The notes under the pieces were generated by a model. That model had not been told where the DNA came from, did not search any database, and saw only the letters and a program-made list of their open reading frames with translations. Below, piece by piece: positions 32,919 through 41,719 of a stretch of DNA of 55,346 nucleotides. How positions within the stretch are numbered: the stretch's first letter is position 1; each line of letters opens with the position of its first letter. This stretch comes from Caldifarciminota bacterium (GTDB taxonomy: Bacteria; Hydrothermota; Hydrothermia; LBFQ01). The translations under genes were made by a program, and so were the position numbers. Location of the stretch: the NCBI GenBank assembly GCA_027003075.1, contig JALWYV010000031.1, positions 1 through 55,346 on the forward strand, read 5' to 3'.

Positions 32919-33596
32919 TCACCAGTTCCAGACTATGCGGAACATACGGTTGAACCGAATACGGTGTTTCTTCGGATCCCACGAGAAGTAAATGAGAAGA
33001 GGTTTTCCCCTCAGGTACCGTACGTCAAGGGGTCCCCAGAAGCGGGAGTCCCACGAGAAGTCTCTGTTATCGCCCATGACGAAAAGGTGACCCTTTGGTA
33101 CGACGACGGGGCCGAAGTTATCCCGCACCCATTCCGTACCCATGAACCCCCCACTCTCCCATATCCTCTGGAACTCCCCCGGAGGGATCTCGTAGGGCCA
33201 CTCTATTATTCGCCTGTCCTTAAAGGTGACGTAAGGCTCGTTGAGGGGACGGCCGTTAACGTATACCTTCTTGTTGATTATCTCAACCGTATCCCCCTCC
33301 ATGGCGATCACCCGCTTTATGTAATCCTTCGGTTCGTAGGGAAACTGGAAGACCACCGTTTCCTGTCTGCGGGGGTATACCCTCTCGGGTATCTTGACGG
33401 TAGAAAAAGGTATCACCACACCGTAAACGGGCTTAAAGACAAAAAGGAAATCCCCCGGAAGGAAGGTATCTTCCATTGACCCTGTGGGTATGACGTAAGC
33501 CTGAAGTACGAACGCCCGTATGAACAGGACGATCAGAATGGTGACGATCCACCCGCGGATACTCTCCTTCCAGTTCCTCTTTTCTTTTTTGCTCAA
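32919..33596 (-). CDS. lepB: Signal peptidase I
   Basis: 225 residues. Removes signal peptides at the outer face of the inner membrane. One N-terminal membrane segment (about 15-32). Catalytic Ser40 in IPTGSMEDTF, catalytic Lys94 in YIKRVIAMEGD, and MGDNRDFSWDSRFWG (box E). The start is TTG, 7 nt after TATAAT. Divergent from the ABC ATPase gene. Confidence 0.96.
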   Translation of the reverse strand: MSKKEKRNWKESIRGWIVTILIVLFIRAFVLQAYVIPTGSMEDTFLPGDFLFVFKPVYGVVIPFSTVKIPERVYPRRQETVVFQFPYEPKDYIKRVIAMEGDTVEIINKKVYVNGRPLNEPYVTFKDRRIIEWPYEIPPGEFQRIWESGGFMGTEWVRDNFGPVVVPKGHLFVMGDNRDFSWDSRFWGPLDVRYLRGKPLLIYFSWDPKKHRIRFNRMFRIVWNW

Positions 33597-33603
33597 GGCG
33601 GCT

Positions 33604-33609
33604 ATTATA
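33604..33609 (-). promoter_or_regulatory. -10 box of lepB (leaderless, TTG start)
   Basis: TATAAT on the minus strand, 7 nt before the TTG at 33596. Confidence 0.6.
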
Positions 33610-33666
33610 CCGCGGCTATCAGGCGGTGTACACCAAACCCTTATACGAATAGGGCGAATACCCCCT

Positions 33667-33672
33667 TATAAT
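33667..33672 (+). promoter_or_regulatory. -10 box of the ABC ATPase-kinase operon (leaderless, TTG start)
   Basis: TATAAT, 7 nt before the TTG at 33680; divergent from the lepB promoter, -10 boxes 57 bp apart. Confidence 0.6.
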
Positions 33673-33679
33673 TTCGTAC

Positions 33680-34408
33680 TTGCGATTACCTATAATTAAG
33701 TTAAACGACGTCCACAAATCCTATCACTACGGTGATAGGCGTATAGAGGTTTTGAAGGGTGTTAGGTTGAGGGTGGCGCCGGGGGAGGTGGTCGGTATAT
33801 TCGGACCCTCCGGCTCCGGAAAGAGTACCCTGCTACACATTATCTCCACGCTTGACCTCGCGGATTCGGGGTACGTTGAGGTTCTTGAGAGGGTGATAGA
33901 TCCGGAAAAGGTTTCGGAAGACGAGCTCGCCATCTTCCGGCGCAAACACATCGCCATAATCTTCCAGTCCCATAATCTCTTTCCGGAGATGACCGCCTAC
34001 GAGAACGTGTACTTCTCTTTGCTTATGAGGGGTCTGTCTCCCCGCAGGGCAGGGATAAAAGCGAGGGATGCGCTGGAGTCACTCGGTCTCACGGACCAGA
34101 TGCATAAGAACGTACAGTACCTCTCCGGAGGAGAGAGGCAGAGGGTGGCCGTCGCCAGAGCCATAGCCATGGGGGCCGAGATCTACGTGTGCGATGAGCC
34201 TACCGGAGAACTGGACAGGGAGAACGCCATAAACCTCATAGAGATACTCGTTGACCTTGCAAAGGACGGCAAGACCTTCGTTATAGCGACACATGACGAC
34301 AGGCTTCTGCCTTACTTTGATACCGTCTATAGGCTTGAAGACGGTGTTTTGCATAAGATAGAGAAAAAGGAGGTAAAACATGGAAAAGATGCAGGAACTT
34401 CTGAATAG
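33680..34408 (+). CDS. ABC transporter ATPase, LolD/MacB-type
   Basis: 242 residues. Walker A GPSGSGKSTLLHI, Q-loop IIFQSHNLFPEMTAYENV, signature LSGGERQRVAVARAIA, Walker B YVCDEPTGELD, switch His in IATHD. The pattern matches the LolD/FtsE/MacB group that powers mechanotransmission permeases. No LolC/E-type permease lies nearby; instead the gene leads an operon with a roadblock protein, a PP2C phosphatase and a Ser/Thr kinase. Start TTG. Confidence 0.88.
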   Translation: MRLPIIKLNDVHKSYHYGDRRIEVLKGVRLRVAPGEVVGIFGPSGSGKSTLLHIISTLDLADSGYVEVLERVIDPEKVSEDELAIFRRKHIAIIFQSHNLFPEMTAYENVYFSLLMRGLSPRRAGIKARDALESLGLTDQMHKNVQYLSGGERQRVAVARAIAMGAEIYVCDEPTGELDRENAINLIEILVDLAKDGKTFVIATHDDRLLPYFDTVYRLEDGVLHKIEKKEVKHGKDAGTSE

Positions 34409-34772
34409 GATGGCGATGGAGTTCCCCGGATTTCTGGCCGGGGCTATAGTGGATAAGCACGAGGGTCTGACCATCGTGGAGAGTAAGCTGGACGAGGAGT
34501 TTGAGATCAGTATAACGGCCGCCTACAGTGTGGAGCTCGTACGTGCTCAGAAGAGGTCTCTGGAAGCCCTCGGACTTGAGGACGAGGATCCTATAGACGT
34601 GTTCTCCTTCACGAAAAACTACATATTCATATCAAAACCCCTCGGAGACACGCCCTTCTACCTTCATCTGGTCTTAAAGAGGTCAAAGGCCGTTCTGGGT
34701 CTGGTTTTCGCCTTTCTGAAGAAGTACGACAGACTCCTTACGGAGGCCGCACGCGAGTGGCAGGAAGCATAA
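34380..34772 (+). CDS. Roadblock/LC7-like domain protein
   Basis: 130 residues: LLNRMAMEFPGFLAGAIVDKHEGLTI is the typical first helix and strand of roadblock/LC7 (MglB-like) proteins, which regulate small GTPases or other NTPases. The strand pair SFTKNYIFISKPL and FYLHLVLKRSKAVLG completes the fold. A strong Shine-Dalgarno sequence (AAGGAGGT) inside the end of the ABC ATPase gene precedes the ATG (29-nt overlap). No MglA-type GTPase is in the window. Confidence 0.75.
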   Translation: MEKMQELLNRMAMEFPGFLAGAIVDKHEGLTIVESKLDEEFEISITAAYSVELVRAQKRSLEALGLEDEDPIDVFSFTKNYIFISKPLGDTPFYLHLVLKRSKAVLGLVFAFLKKYDRLLTEAAREWQEA

Positions 34773-34775
34773 TGG

Positions 34776-35561
34776 ATGCTCCGCGGTAAGTTTTATGGTA
34801 TAACGGATCTGGGCAGGGTCCGAACGCGCAACGAGGACGCCTACCTTATCAATCCCATTACGGGATTGTTTGCCATAGCAGACGGTCTGGGTGGTAGGAA
34901 AGCGGGGGATTTCGCCTCAAACTACGCCCTTGAGGTTCTGGACGAGGAGTTACAACATTTTCTCCATATCGGAAAACATCCGAGGGAAGCCCTCAAAGAG
35001 GCTTTCATACGTACGTCCACCAGAGTTTACGAGAGGGTGACGACCTCCCTTGAGGTGCGGGGGGCGATGACGACGCTGACGGCGATGCTCATACGGGAAC
35101 ACAAATGGTACATAGCCCACGTGGGAGACACCCGCATATACCTCGCCCGTGATAACCACCTTTACCTGCTTACCGAAGACGATACGAAGGCCCAGCTTAT
35201 GGTCAAACGGGGGCTGATATCGGCGAAGGAGGCCCTCACCCACCCCGCCCGGAACGTCCTCGTCAGGGCACTGGGCTCAAGATCCATAGTAAAGCCGCAC
35301 ACCTATGAGGGTTATACCGCAAAGGGGGACAGGTACCTTCTGGCATCCGATGGGCTGTACGCCTACTTTACGGATGAGGAGCTCCTGAGGTACATGATGA
35401 GTTACGAGCCGAAGCCCCTCCTTGAGCTTCTCAGGGATGAGGCCAACGAGAGAGGGGGGGAGGATAACCTGACCGCCGTCGCCATCATGATAACCGATGC
35501 TCCTCTCATAGCAACCCTACTTGCCAGATTCCAGACATTTACGCTAAGGAGGTTGATATGA
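34776..35561 (+). CDS. PP2C-type protein phosphatase (Stp1-like)
   Basis: 261 residues. Metal-dependent Ser/Thr phosphatase that would reverse the action of the kinase encoded next. Motifs: LGRVRTRNEDAYL, FAIADGLGGRKAG (metal-binding Asp), IAHVGDTRIYL, LLASDGLYAYF and GGEDNLTAV. A C-terminal tail of about 20 residues follows the domain. The stop overlaps the kinase start as ATGA. Confidence 0.93.
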   Translation: MLRGKFYGITDLGRVRTRNEDAYLINPITGLFAIADGLGGRKAGDFASNYALEVLDEELQHFLHIGKHPREALKEAFIRTSTRVYERVTTSLEVRGAMTTLTAMLIREHKWYIAHVGDTRIYLARDNHLYLLTEDDTKAQLMVKRGLISAKEALTHPARNVLVRALGSRSIVKPHTYEGYTAKGDRYLLASDGLYAYFTDEELLRYMMSYEPKPLLELLRDEANERGGEDNLTAVAIMITDAPLIATLLARFQTFTLRRLI

Positions 35562-36643
35562 ACCTCACAGGAAAGGTTATAGACGGAAAGTACAAGATCC
35601 TTGAGAAGATAGGTGCCGGTGGTATGGCCGTGGTTTACAAGGGGGAGCACATATACCTGAAACGTCCCGTAGCGATAAAGGTCCTCTCTCCCGGACTGGC
35701 GGGAGATAAGGTCTTCGTGGACAGGTTCTTCAAAGAGGCCGAAACCGCTTCCCGCCTTGACCACCCCAACATAGTCAAGATACTTGACTTCGGTGATGAG
35801 GACGGACTACTCTACCTCGTGATGCAGTACGTGGAGGGGGAAACCCTTGAGCGGGTACTTCAGGCGCGGGGAAAGTTAAGTCTTAGCGAGGCTTTGAGTA
35901 TAGCACTTCAGATCCTCCCGGCCCTCGGGTACGCCCACGAGAAGGGGATCGTCCACAGGGATATAAAGCCGGGCAACATAATCGTAGACTCGCAGGGGAA
36001 GGCCTACCTTCTGGACTTCGGAATAGCAGCCATAATAGAGGAGGAGGAGATGAAGGTCTCAGGAGGGCCGAGAAAGGCCGTCGGTACCCCGGAGTACATG
36101 GCTCCGGAGCAGTTCAGGGGTAAGGCGGACGCCCGCTCCGACATCTACGCCTTCGGGGTCGTCCTTTACGAGATGCTCACGGGTAAGACGCCCTTCGGAG
36201 ACGCAAAGGACATTTACGAGCTCCAGTATAAGGTCCTCCGTGAGGAGGTACCCCCCACGGGAATAAGCGACAGGCTGGACGAGATCCTGAGGAAGGCCAT
36301 GCACAAGCTCCCGTCCCGCAGGTTCAAGACGGCCTACGAGTTTGCCCAGGCCCTGATGGAGCTGCCGGAGGCCAGGGACCTTAACGTCAAGTCCCCTTTA
36401 CCGGTGCAGACCGTACGTATGGTAAGTAAAGGAGAGCAACCGGTAGAGGAGGAAGAAGAGGAGATCCGGCCGGAAGCCATAAGGAAGATAACCCAGTTCA
36501 TAGAGCTCCCGGAGGAGGAGGAGTTTGAGATAAAGGAGAAGGGGTTTCCGTGGGGACTGCTCATAGGTTCCGTAATCGTCGCCCTTCTCCTGATCGCCGG
36601 CGCCGTATTCCTGCTCGTAAGGTTCGTCTTTCAGGGAGGTTAA
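35558..36643 (+). CDS. Membrane-anchored Ser/Thr protein kinase (PknB-like)
   Basis: 361 residues. Kinase domain about 10-270: glycine loop IGAGGMAVVYKG, Lys41 in AIKV, HRDIKPGN at 133-140, DFG at 153-155, activation-loop APEQF, and a C-lobe with DIYAFGVVLYEMLTG. An acidic linker (EEEEEEIRPEAI) and one membrane segment (about 329-358) leave almost no extracytoplasmic domain, so the signal input is not a PASTA-type sensor. Shine-Dalgarno AAGGAGGT precedes the ATG. Operon with its phosphatase. Confidence 0.94.
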   Translation: MNLTGKVIDGKYKILEKIGAGGMAVVYKGEHIYLKRPVAIKVLSPGLAGDKVFVDRFFKEAETASRLDHPNIVKILDFGDEDGLLYLVMQYVEGETLERVLQARGKLSLSEALSIALQILPALGYAHEKGIVHRDIKPGNIIVDSQGKAYLLDFGIAAIIEEEEMKVSGGPRKAVGTPEYMAPEQFRGKADARSDIYAFGVVLYEMLTGKTPFGDAKDIYELQYKVLREEVPPTGISDRLDEILRKAMHKLPSRRFKTAYEFAQALMELPEARDLNVKSPLPVQTVRMVSKGEQPVEEEEEEIRPEAIRKITQFIELPEEEEFEIKEKGFPWGLLIGSVIVALLLIAGAVFLLVRFVFQGG

Positions 36644-36644
36644 C

Positions 36645-36881
36645 ATGGGTATAACGAAGGATGACGTTTTGAAGGCCATACGCGAGGAGTACGAGTACTT
36701 CTCCAGAATCTACCGCTCCTTTGAGAGGAAGGATATGCCGAGGTTGTCGCCCGAAGAGATAGTTGAGAAGTGCATAACGGCCGCACAGGAGGAGATAGTT
36801 GAGGGCGAAGGGGAGGCGGTGATTAAGGCCTACGCCATAAACGTGGCAGCCCGGATACTAAAGAAAATTCTTGAGGAATAG
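36645..36881 (+). CDS. Small acidic helical protein in the kinase operon
   Basis: 78 residues, strongly charged and helical (MGITKDDVLKAIREEYEYF...AARILKKILEE), no family recognised. It follows the kinase by 1 bp with Shine-Dalgarno GGGAGGT, so it is probably co-translated; a kinase substrate or regulator is conceivable but not shown. Confidence 0.7.
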   Translation: MGITKDDVLKAIREEYEYFSRIYRSFERKDMPRLSPEEIVEKCITAAQEEIVEGEGEAVIKAYAINVAARILKKILEE

Positions 36882-36892
36882 CCGGTCGGGAA

Positions 36893-36898
36893 TAGAAT
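36893..36898 (+). promoter_or_regulatory. -10 box of the suhB-like gene (leaderless)
   Basis: TAGAAT, 7 nt before the ATG at 36906. Confidence 0.5.
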
Positions 36899-36905
36899 TC
36901 ACGCC

Positions 36906-37691
36906 ATGGATCTGAAGAGCCTTGTGGAGGAGACGGTACACGTAGCGGAGGGAGCAGGGAAGATCCTCCTGAACTACTTCGGTAAGACCCTTCACGTGGA
37001 GAGGAAGGGGTTGAGGGACATCGTTACGGATGCGGATCTGGCTTCCGAGGAGTACATAAAGGGCGAACTCCAGAGGAGGTTTCCCGATGTTCCCTTCTTC
37101 GGTGAGGAGACAGGCGGAGAGGAGAGGGGTATAAGGTGGGTGGTTGACCCTTTGGACGGTACGAAGAACTTCGCATGGGGTCTGGACATATTCGCCGTCT
37201 CCATCGCCCTCGTCAGGGACGACCACCCCCTTGCCGGGGTCATACACATCCCAACGAAGGGGATAACCGTATGGGCGTACGAGGGTGGAGGGGCGTACAC
37301 GAAGGACAGGAAACTGGTATTAGGCGACGGATTGCCCCTATCCGAATCCTTCATAGCAACGGGTTTCCCCCACGGTAATCCCGAGCTCGTGGACCCTTAC
37401 ATCGTAGGGTTGAGGCGGGTACTCAAGAGGGCGATGGCTATAAGGAGGCTGGGCAGCGCCGCCTACGACCTCGCCATGGTGGCCTACGGCATGTTTGACG
37501 CCTTCTGGGAGTTCGGGCTTGCGCCGTGGGATACGGCGGCCGGTGCTGTGATAGTCCGGGAAGCCGGGGCCGTTTTAAGCGAAATAGACGGTTCACCGTG
37601 GAACATAAGGAGCCTGACGATATTTACGGGCAAGAGGGTGCCTTACGGAGAGATGCTTAAGATCTTCAGAGGTGAAATACAGGTAGATTGA
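36906..37691 (+). CDS. suhB: Inositol monophosphatase family protein
   Basis: 261 residues, Mg-dependent sugar/inositol phosphatase. Metal-binding motifs FFGEETGG, WVVDPLDGTKNFAWG and the C-terminal LAPWDTAAGAVIVREAGA are all present, along with IVTDADLASE. The substrate cannot be told from sequence (inositol-1-P, PAP, FBP or ribosomal-assembly SuhB role). Confidence 0.92.
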   Translation: MDLKSLVEETVHVAEGAGKILLNYFGKTLHVERKGLRDIVTDADLASEEYIKGELQRRFPDVPFFGEETGGEERGIRWVVDPLDGTKNFAWGLDIFAVSIALVRDDHPLAGVIHIPTKGITVWAYEGGGAYTKDRKLVLGDGLPLSESFIATGFPHGNPELVDPYIVGLRRVLKRAMAIRRLGSAAYDLAMVAYGMFDAFWEFGLAPWDTAAGAVIVREAGAVLSEIDGSPWNIRSLTIFTGKRVPYGEMLKIFRGEIQVD

Positions 37692-37704
37692 GCAATGACG
37701 CCCT

Positions 37705-37710
37705 TATAAT
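37705..37710 (+). promoter_or_regulatory. -10 box of the coiled-coil protein gene (leaderless)
   Basis: TATAAT, 9 nt before the ATG at 37720. Confidence 0.55.
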
Positions 37711-37719
37711 AGGCGTTGG

Positions 37720-38256
37720 ATGAACAAACTGTCCGCCCTGAACATTTTGAGAGAGAAACTCGGCGAGGATGGGGTTAACGCCCTGATTGAGGTACTTGAG
37801 GAGGAGAGAGGGAGGACGAGAGAAGACCTATTTCAGGTTCTTGAAGAGAGGTTCGCCCGGAGACTTGCGGAGGAGATGGGAAAGCTACGCTCTGAGATGT
37901 ATAAACTCTTTGCCCGTCACAGTGCCGAAGTGGATGGTAAGATTGAGGGCCTCCGTTCTGAGATGACGGAGAAGATAGAGAATCTCCGTTCTGAGATGAT
38001 AGAGAAGATGGAGAACCTCCGCTCCGAAATGCACGACGAAATAGGTAAGCTGCGTGCCGAAGTTCATCAGGAGATAGCGAAGGTCTGGAACGAGATTGGA
38101 AAACTACGGGCGGAGATGACGGAGAAGATAGAAAAACTTCGCTCCGAGATGCACAGCATGAAGGCCGATATTATCAAGTGGATGTTCATCTTCTGGGTAT
38201 CGCAACTCCTCGCACTGTCCGGGATCATCTTTGCCATCCTGAGGTTCGTAAGGTAA
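37720..38256 (+). CDS. Coiled-coil protein with 11-residue repeats and a C-terminal membrane anchor
   Basis: 178 residues. From about residue 55 the sequence repeats every 11 residues: IEGLRSEMTEK, IENLRSEMIEK, MENLRSEMHDE, IGKLRAEV..., IGKLRAEMTEK, IEKLRSEMHSM, a right-handed (hendecad) coiled coil. The end is one membrane helix (IIKWMFIFWVSQLLALSGIIFAI). It resembles the DUF1640/CCDC90-like group by layout; function unknown. It converges with the next gene, 4 bp apart. Confidence 0.8.
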   Translation: MNKLSALNILREKLGEDGVNALIEVLEEERGRTREDLFQVLEERFARRLAEEMGKLRSEMYKLFARHSAEVDGKIEGLRSEMTEKIENLRSEMIEKMENLRSEMHDEIGKLRAEVHQEIAKVWNEIGKLRAEMTEKIEKLRSEMHSMKADIIKWMFIFWVSQLLALSGIIFAILRFVR

Positions 38257-38260
38257 TACC

Positions 38261-41110
38261 CTACTCTAACACCTCCCGTATGTACCTGTCGTAGATCCTC
38301 CTCTCCTCAGGTGATAGTTTCTCCCCCCTCATGTACTTCCGGTATATCTCGGCTATCTTCTCCCGGTCTATTACAGGTCTGGTGTACTTCCTCTCCACCT
38401 TGAAGGGTTTGGGTCTCTGGGCCTCGTACTTCGGCTCCATCCTCTGGCGACGCAGGGCCTTGCGGGCCTCAAGGAGCCGGATGGTTATCCTCTGCGCCCT
38501 GCGTTTGAGTTCGCCAGCCTTTTGAAGGGCGTCGGGGGAGGACATCTCCCTCTCCAGGTCCTTCATCTCCTCAATCGCCCTCTCCAGCTGTCTCATAACG
38601 TCGGACGGCATACCGCGGTTCCTCATACCCTCTAACATACCCTCAAGGGCCTTCCTCAGGGCCATCTGTCTGGCCAGCATCTCGGCGAGCTGCTCCGAAG
38701 TCATTCCGGATCCGAGCTGCTGGGATATGCTCTTCTGCTCCCCGGCCATACGGGCCAGCTGTTTCATGTAGGCCTCCATCCCCGTAGAGCCTCCCGCATT
38801 CTGACAGGCCTGAGCCGAGGAGGAGGTCATAAGGGAGAGCATACGCAGGAGGGACTGGGCCTGTTTGATGTGGCCTTCCGCCCCCTTCCTATCCCCCTGC
38901 GATAGTTCCTGCTGGGCTGCCTCTAACTCGTTGTATATCCTCCGGGCCATCTTTGAGAGCCGGGGGGATACGAACACGTTCTTGCTGGATAGCTCTTTCA
39001 GTTTGGATTCCATATCCAGAGCTACAGCTTTGGCGTTCTCAAGGGTCTTTTCGTCAACGTCCCTATCCAGACGCATGTCCATGAAGGCCGCAGCATCCCC
39101 TATCTCGTTGAGGGCGCTCACGACCTCTTGAGTACGACGGTTCACCAGATCTTCGTAGGTCTGCTGGGCCATCCGGGCGGCCTTTTCAAGGGATTTCCGG
39201 GCCTCCGCCTGATCCTTCCTGAAGTTCCCCCCGCTCCGCATCCTCTGTATCGCCCTGTCCATGTGGGATCCGGCCTTCTTCAGGAGGTTCTCCATCTCAG
39301 AGATACGCTTTTTATCCACGTCGGGTATCTTCTTAAGGCTATCCAGTTTCTTCTGCAGTTCCTCCAGATCGCTCCTGAGTTTCCCCTGCTCGTACACCTC
39401 CCTCTTACCCTCTATTTCCATCTGCTTTGTGGCCATCTCCTGAAGTTTCTCGGCCATTTCCCTGAGCCTCTTCTCCTGTGCGTACCTTTCCAGAAGTTTT
39501 TTGAACCTCTCCAGCTCCTCCCGGAGTTCCCTCTGGGTAAGTCGGAGGTTCTTTAAGGCTCTGGCCACGGCCTCCGGGTCCATCTTTCTCATGGCCTCCT
39601 CAAGTTTCTTCAGGGCCTTCGCGAGTTCCCTGTCCATGTTCTCACGGAAGAGCCTCTGTACCTCCATTACAAGACGGGCGAGTTCCGGGTCCTTTATGCG
39701 GGAGGATATGCGTTCAAGTGCCTCCCTTATCTCCCGGTAGGTCTCCTCCGTCTCCCTCATGGCGCGGGAGAGTTCACTCCGGGTCTCCTGCGAGAGCGTT
39801 TGGGAAACCTCCAGTTCCTCCTGAAGTTCCTTGAGCCTCCTTTCTAATTCCTTAACCTCCTCACCCTTCTCCGTGAGTAGTTTCTCTTTGAGGACCTCCT
39901 CAGGGGTCCGGGGAAGGAGTATCAGGGTGTCGGAAACCGAAACCTGTCCGGCGACGTCCACAGCGTAGGCCACGGCCTTGAGCGTATCCCCTGCGTTGAA
40001 GGTTATCTCGTAGGAAACGTTCGGTACGCGCCCCTCCGGTCCCAGCCTGCTCCTCTCCCACTTCCCTCCCCTGTAAACGGACAGGCCCACGTCCTTGAGG
40101 GCGATGTCGTCGTAGGCGGCGACCACACCCCTTACGTCCTCCTCCGTCTTGATTATCCCGGTGGGGTGGAGGGTTATGCCCGGAGGGTTATCCCTTATCA
40201 CCCTTACCCGGAAGGCGGGGTACCGGAACCTCTTCCCCATCCTGAAGACGTCCACCAGAACCTCAACGTCCTCCTTAAGGGTATCGGGAAGGTTCACGAA
40301 CCGGGCGCTGTCCCCGCTGTGCCTTATGCGCAGGCTGTCAAACGTGCTGTTCTCGTAGGCCACGTTCTCCCTCTGCAGGGGCCTCCTGCTCAGGCCGGTG
40401 TACGGGGGAGGGACCACGTACCCATCAACGCCGTAGAGGACGGGCCGGGGAATCACCCTCAGTCCGGCCTTCCCATCCCTTCCCTTCACCCGTACGGTGT
40501 AGTCTCCCGGTGGAAGATCGGAAATACGGGCGGATCCCCTCACGGTTATCTCCCGCTTAACCTTCCCCTCTATCAGTAGTACGAACGAGGCGTCTCCCTC
40601 CTCTCTGCCGAACTCCACTTTCAAGGTATCCCCCCTGTAGGTACCGGAGACCTTCAGGGTGTCCCCGGAGAGGAGCCGCAGGCTGGAGGGGTGGAATACG
40701 GCCGGCCGTTTCTGGGGAAGGCGGACGAAGGACAGGAGCAAGAATGCGGCGGATATCCCCAGAATGGAGAGAAGTACCCTGAAGTTCGGCCTGTAGTTTA
40801 TACGGAGGGACGAGACCTCCTGTCTCAACCTGCTAACGGCCGGATGCTCAACCCCTCTGCTCAGAAGTTCGTATAGGGATATGAGCCTCTCCCTGAGGTC
40901 GGGATTCAGCTCCTCAAGGTACCATAGAAAACGCTTTTTGTCCCACGGTTTGAAGAACAGGAGAAGGAGCAGAACCACCCCGATGTAAACCGGAACCAGC
41001 CACGCCTTCCCCACGGCTATCAGTACTATGGATACACCCGATCCCAACAGCAGAGAGAGACCGAGGGTAAGGACGAGGTGTATCCGGAACAGTTTCTCCG
41101 CCCTTTTCAC
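38261..41110 (-). CDS. Very large DUF4175-like membrane protein with long coiled coils
   Basis: 949 residues. Two N-terminal membrane helix regions (about 10-55 and 110-128), then an extracytoplasmic beta-rich domain to about residue 400 (PGDYTVRVKGRDGKAGL, DGYVVPPPYTGL), then about 500 residues of charged coiled coil (ERRLKELQEELEVSQ...). The order resembles DUF4175 proteins (TIGR02302), envelope proteins of unknown function. It starts with GTG 9 nt after TAAAAT, divergent from efp. Confidence 0.75.
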   Translation of the reverse strand: MKRAEKLFRIHLVLTLGLSLLLGSGVSIVLIAVGKAWLVPVYIGVVLLLLLFFKPWDKKRFLWYLEELNPDLRERLISLYELLSRGVEHPAVSRLRQEVSSLRINYRPNFRVLLSILGISAAFLLLSFVRLPQKRPAVFHPSSLRLLSGDTLKVSGTYRGDTLKVEFGREEGDASFVLLIEGKVKREITVRGSARISDLPPGDYTVRVKGRDGKAGLRVIPRPVLYGVDGYVVPPPYTGLSRRPLQRENVAYENSTFDSLRIRHSGDSARFVNLPDTLKEDVEVLVDVFRMGKRFRYPAFRVRVIRDNPPGITLHPTGIIKTEEDVRGVVAAYDDIALKDVGLSVYRGGKWERSRLGPEGRVPNVSYEITFNAGDTLKAVAYAVDVAGQVSVSDTLILLPRTPEEVLKEKLLTEKGEEVKELERRLKELQEELEVSQTLSQETRSELSRAMRETEETYREIREALERISSRIKDPELARLVMEVQRLFRENMDRELAKALKKLEEAMRKMDPEAVARALKNLRLTQRELREELERFKKLLERYAQEKRLREMAEKLQEMATKQMEIEGKREVYEQGKLRSDLEELQKKLDSLKKIPDVDKKRISEMENLLKKAGSHMDRAIQRMRSGGNFRKDQAEARKSLEKAARMAQQTYEDLVNRRTQEVVSALNEIGDAAAFMDMRLDRDVDEKTLENAKAVALDMESKLKELSSKNVFVSPRLSKMARRIYNELEAAQQELSQGDRKGAEGHIKQAQSLLRMLSLMTSSSAQACQNAGGSTGMEAYMKQLARMAGEQKSISQQLGSGMTSEQLAEMLARQMALRKALEGMLEGMRNRGMPSDVMRQLERAIEEMKDLEREMSSPDALQKAGELKRRAQRITIRLLEARKALRRQRMEPKYEAQRPKPFKVERKYTRPVIDREKIAEIYRKYMRGEKLSPEERRIYDRYIREVLE

Positions 41111-41119
41111 GCGTTGCTA

Positions 41120-41125
41120 ATTTTA
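41120..41125 (-). promoter_or_regulatory. -10 box of the DUF4175-like gene (leaderless, GTG start)
   Basis: TAAAAT on the minus strand, 9 nt before the GTG at 41110. Confidence 0.5.
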
Positions 41126-41154
41126 GGGTAGAACAGCATCCCCGTGTCCTGCCG

Positions 41155-41160
41155 TATAAT
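41155..41160 (+). promoter_or_regulatory. -10 box of the efp-accB operon (leaderless)
   Basis: TATAAT, 9 nt before the ATG at 41170. Confidence 0.6.
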
Positions 41161-41169
41161 TCCCGGAGA

Positions 41170-41718
41170 ATGGCCAGTTTGAGAGTCGGTTCCGTAATAA
41201 GGTACGAGGGTAGAGAGTACATAGTTCTGGACTTCCAGCACATCCACAAGGGACGGGGAGGTGCTACCGTCTCGGCCAAACTCAAGGACCTGAACACGGG
41301 CAGAGTTCAGACCTTCACCATCCGCGACCTTGACAGCATAGAGTTCGTCATGGTGGAGCGCAAGCCCGCCATCTTCTCCTACAGGGATGGGGACTTCTAC
41401 CACTTCCTTGACGCCGAAACCTACGAGGATGTCACCTTCTCGGCCGAAGACCTCGGTGAGGCAACCTCCTACCTGAAGGAGGGGTTAGAGGTTCAGATAG
41501 TTTACGCCGACAACCGACCCGTCACCGTAGAGCTGCCCACGGTCGTGGAGCTGGAGGTGGTGGAGACCCCTCCGGGAGTGCGGGGAGATACCGTAAGCGG
41601 AGGTTCCAAACCCGCCACCCTTGAGACCGGCAAGGTGATAAAGGTCCCTCTCTTCATAAACCCCGGAGACGTCGTTAAGGTGGACACCCGAACGGGAGAG
41701 TACATAGGTAGGGCGTAG
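41170..41718 (+). CDS. efp: Elongation factor P
   Basis: 182 residues; relieves ribosome stalling at polyproline. All three domains are present, with the C-terminal signature TPPGVRGDTVSGGSKPATLE and INPGDVVKVDTRTGEY. The tip loop reads HKGRGGA, so Arg29 stands where many bacteria have the modified Lys. First gene of an operon with accB (1-bp gap). Confidence 0.96.
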   Translation: MASLRVGSVIRYEGREYIVLDFQHIHKGRGGATVSAKLKDLNTGRVQTFTIRDLDSIEFVMVERKPAIFSYRDGDFYHFLDAETYEDVTFSAEDLGEATSYLKEGLEVQIVYADNRPVTVELPTVVELEVVETPPGVRGDTVSGGSKPATLETGKVIKVPLFINPGDVVKVDTRTGEYIGRA

Positions 41719-41719
41719 T

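Noticed and set aside
33597-33679. Palindromic operator between lepB and the ABC ATPase gene
   Set aside because: Only 4-bp GCGG/CCGC arms pair around the lepB -10 box; too weak to support.
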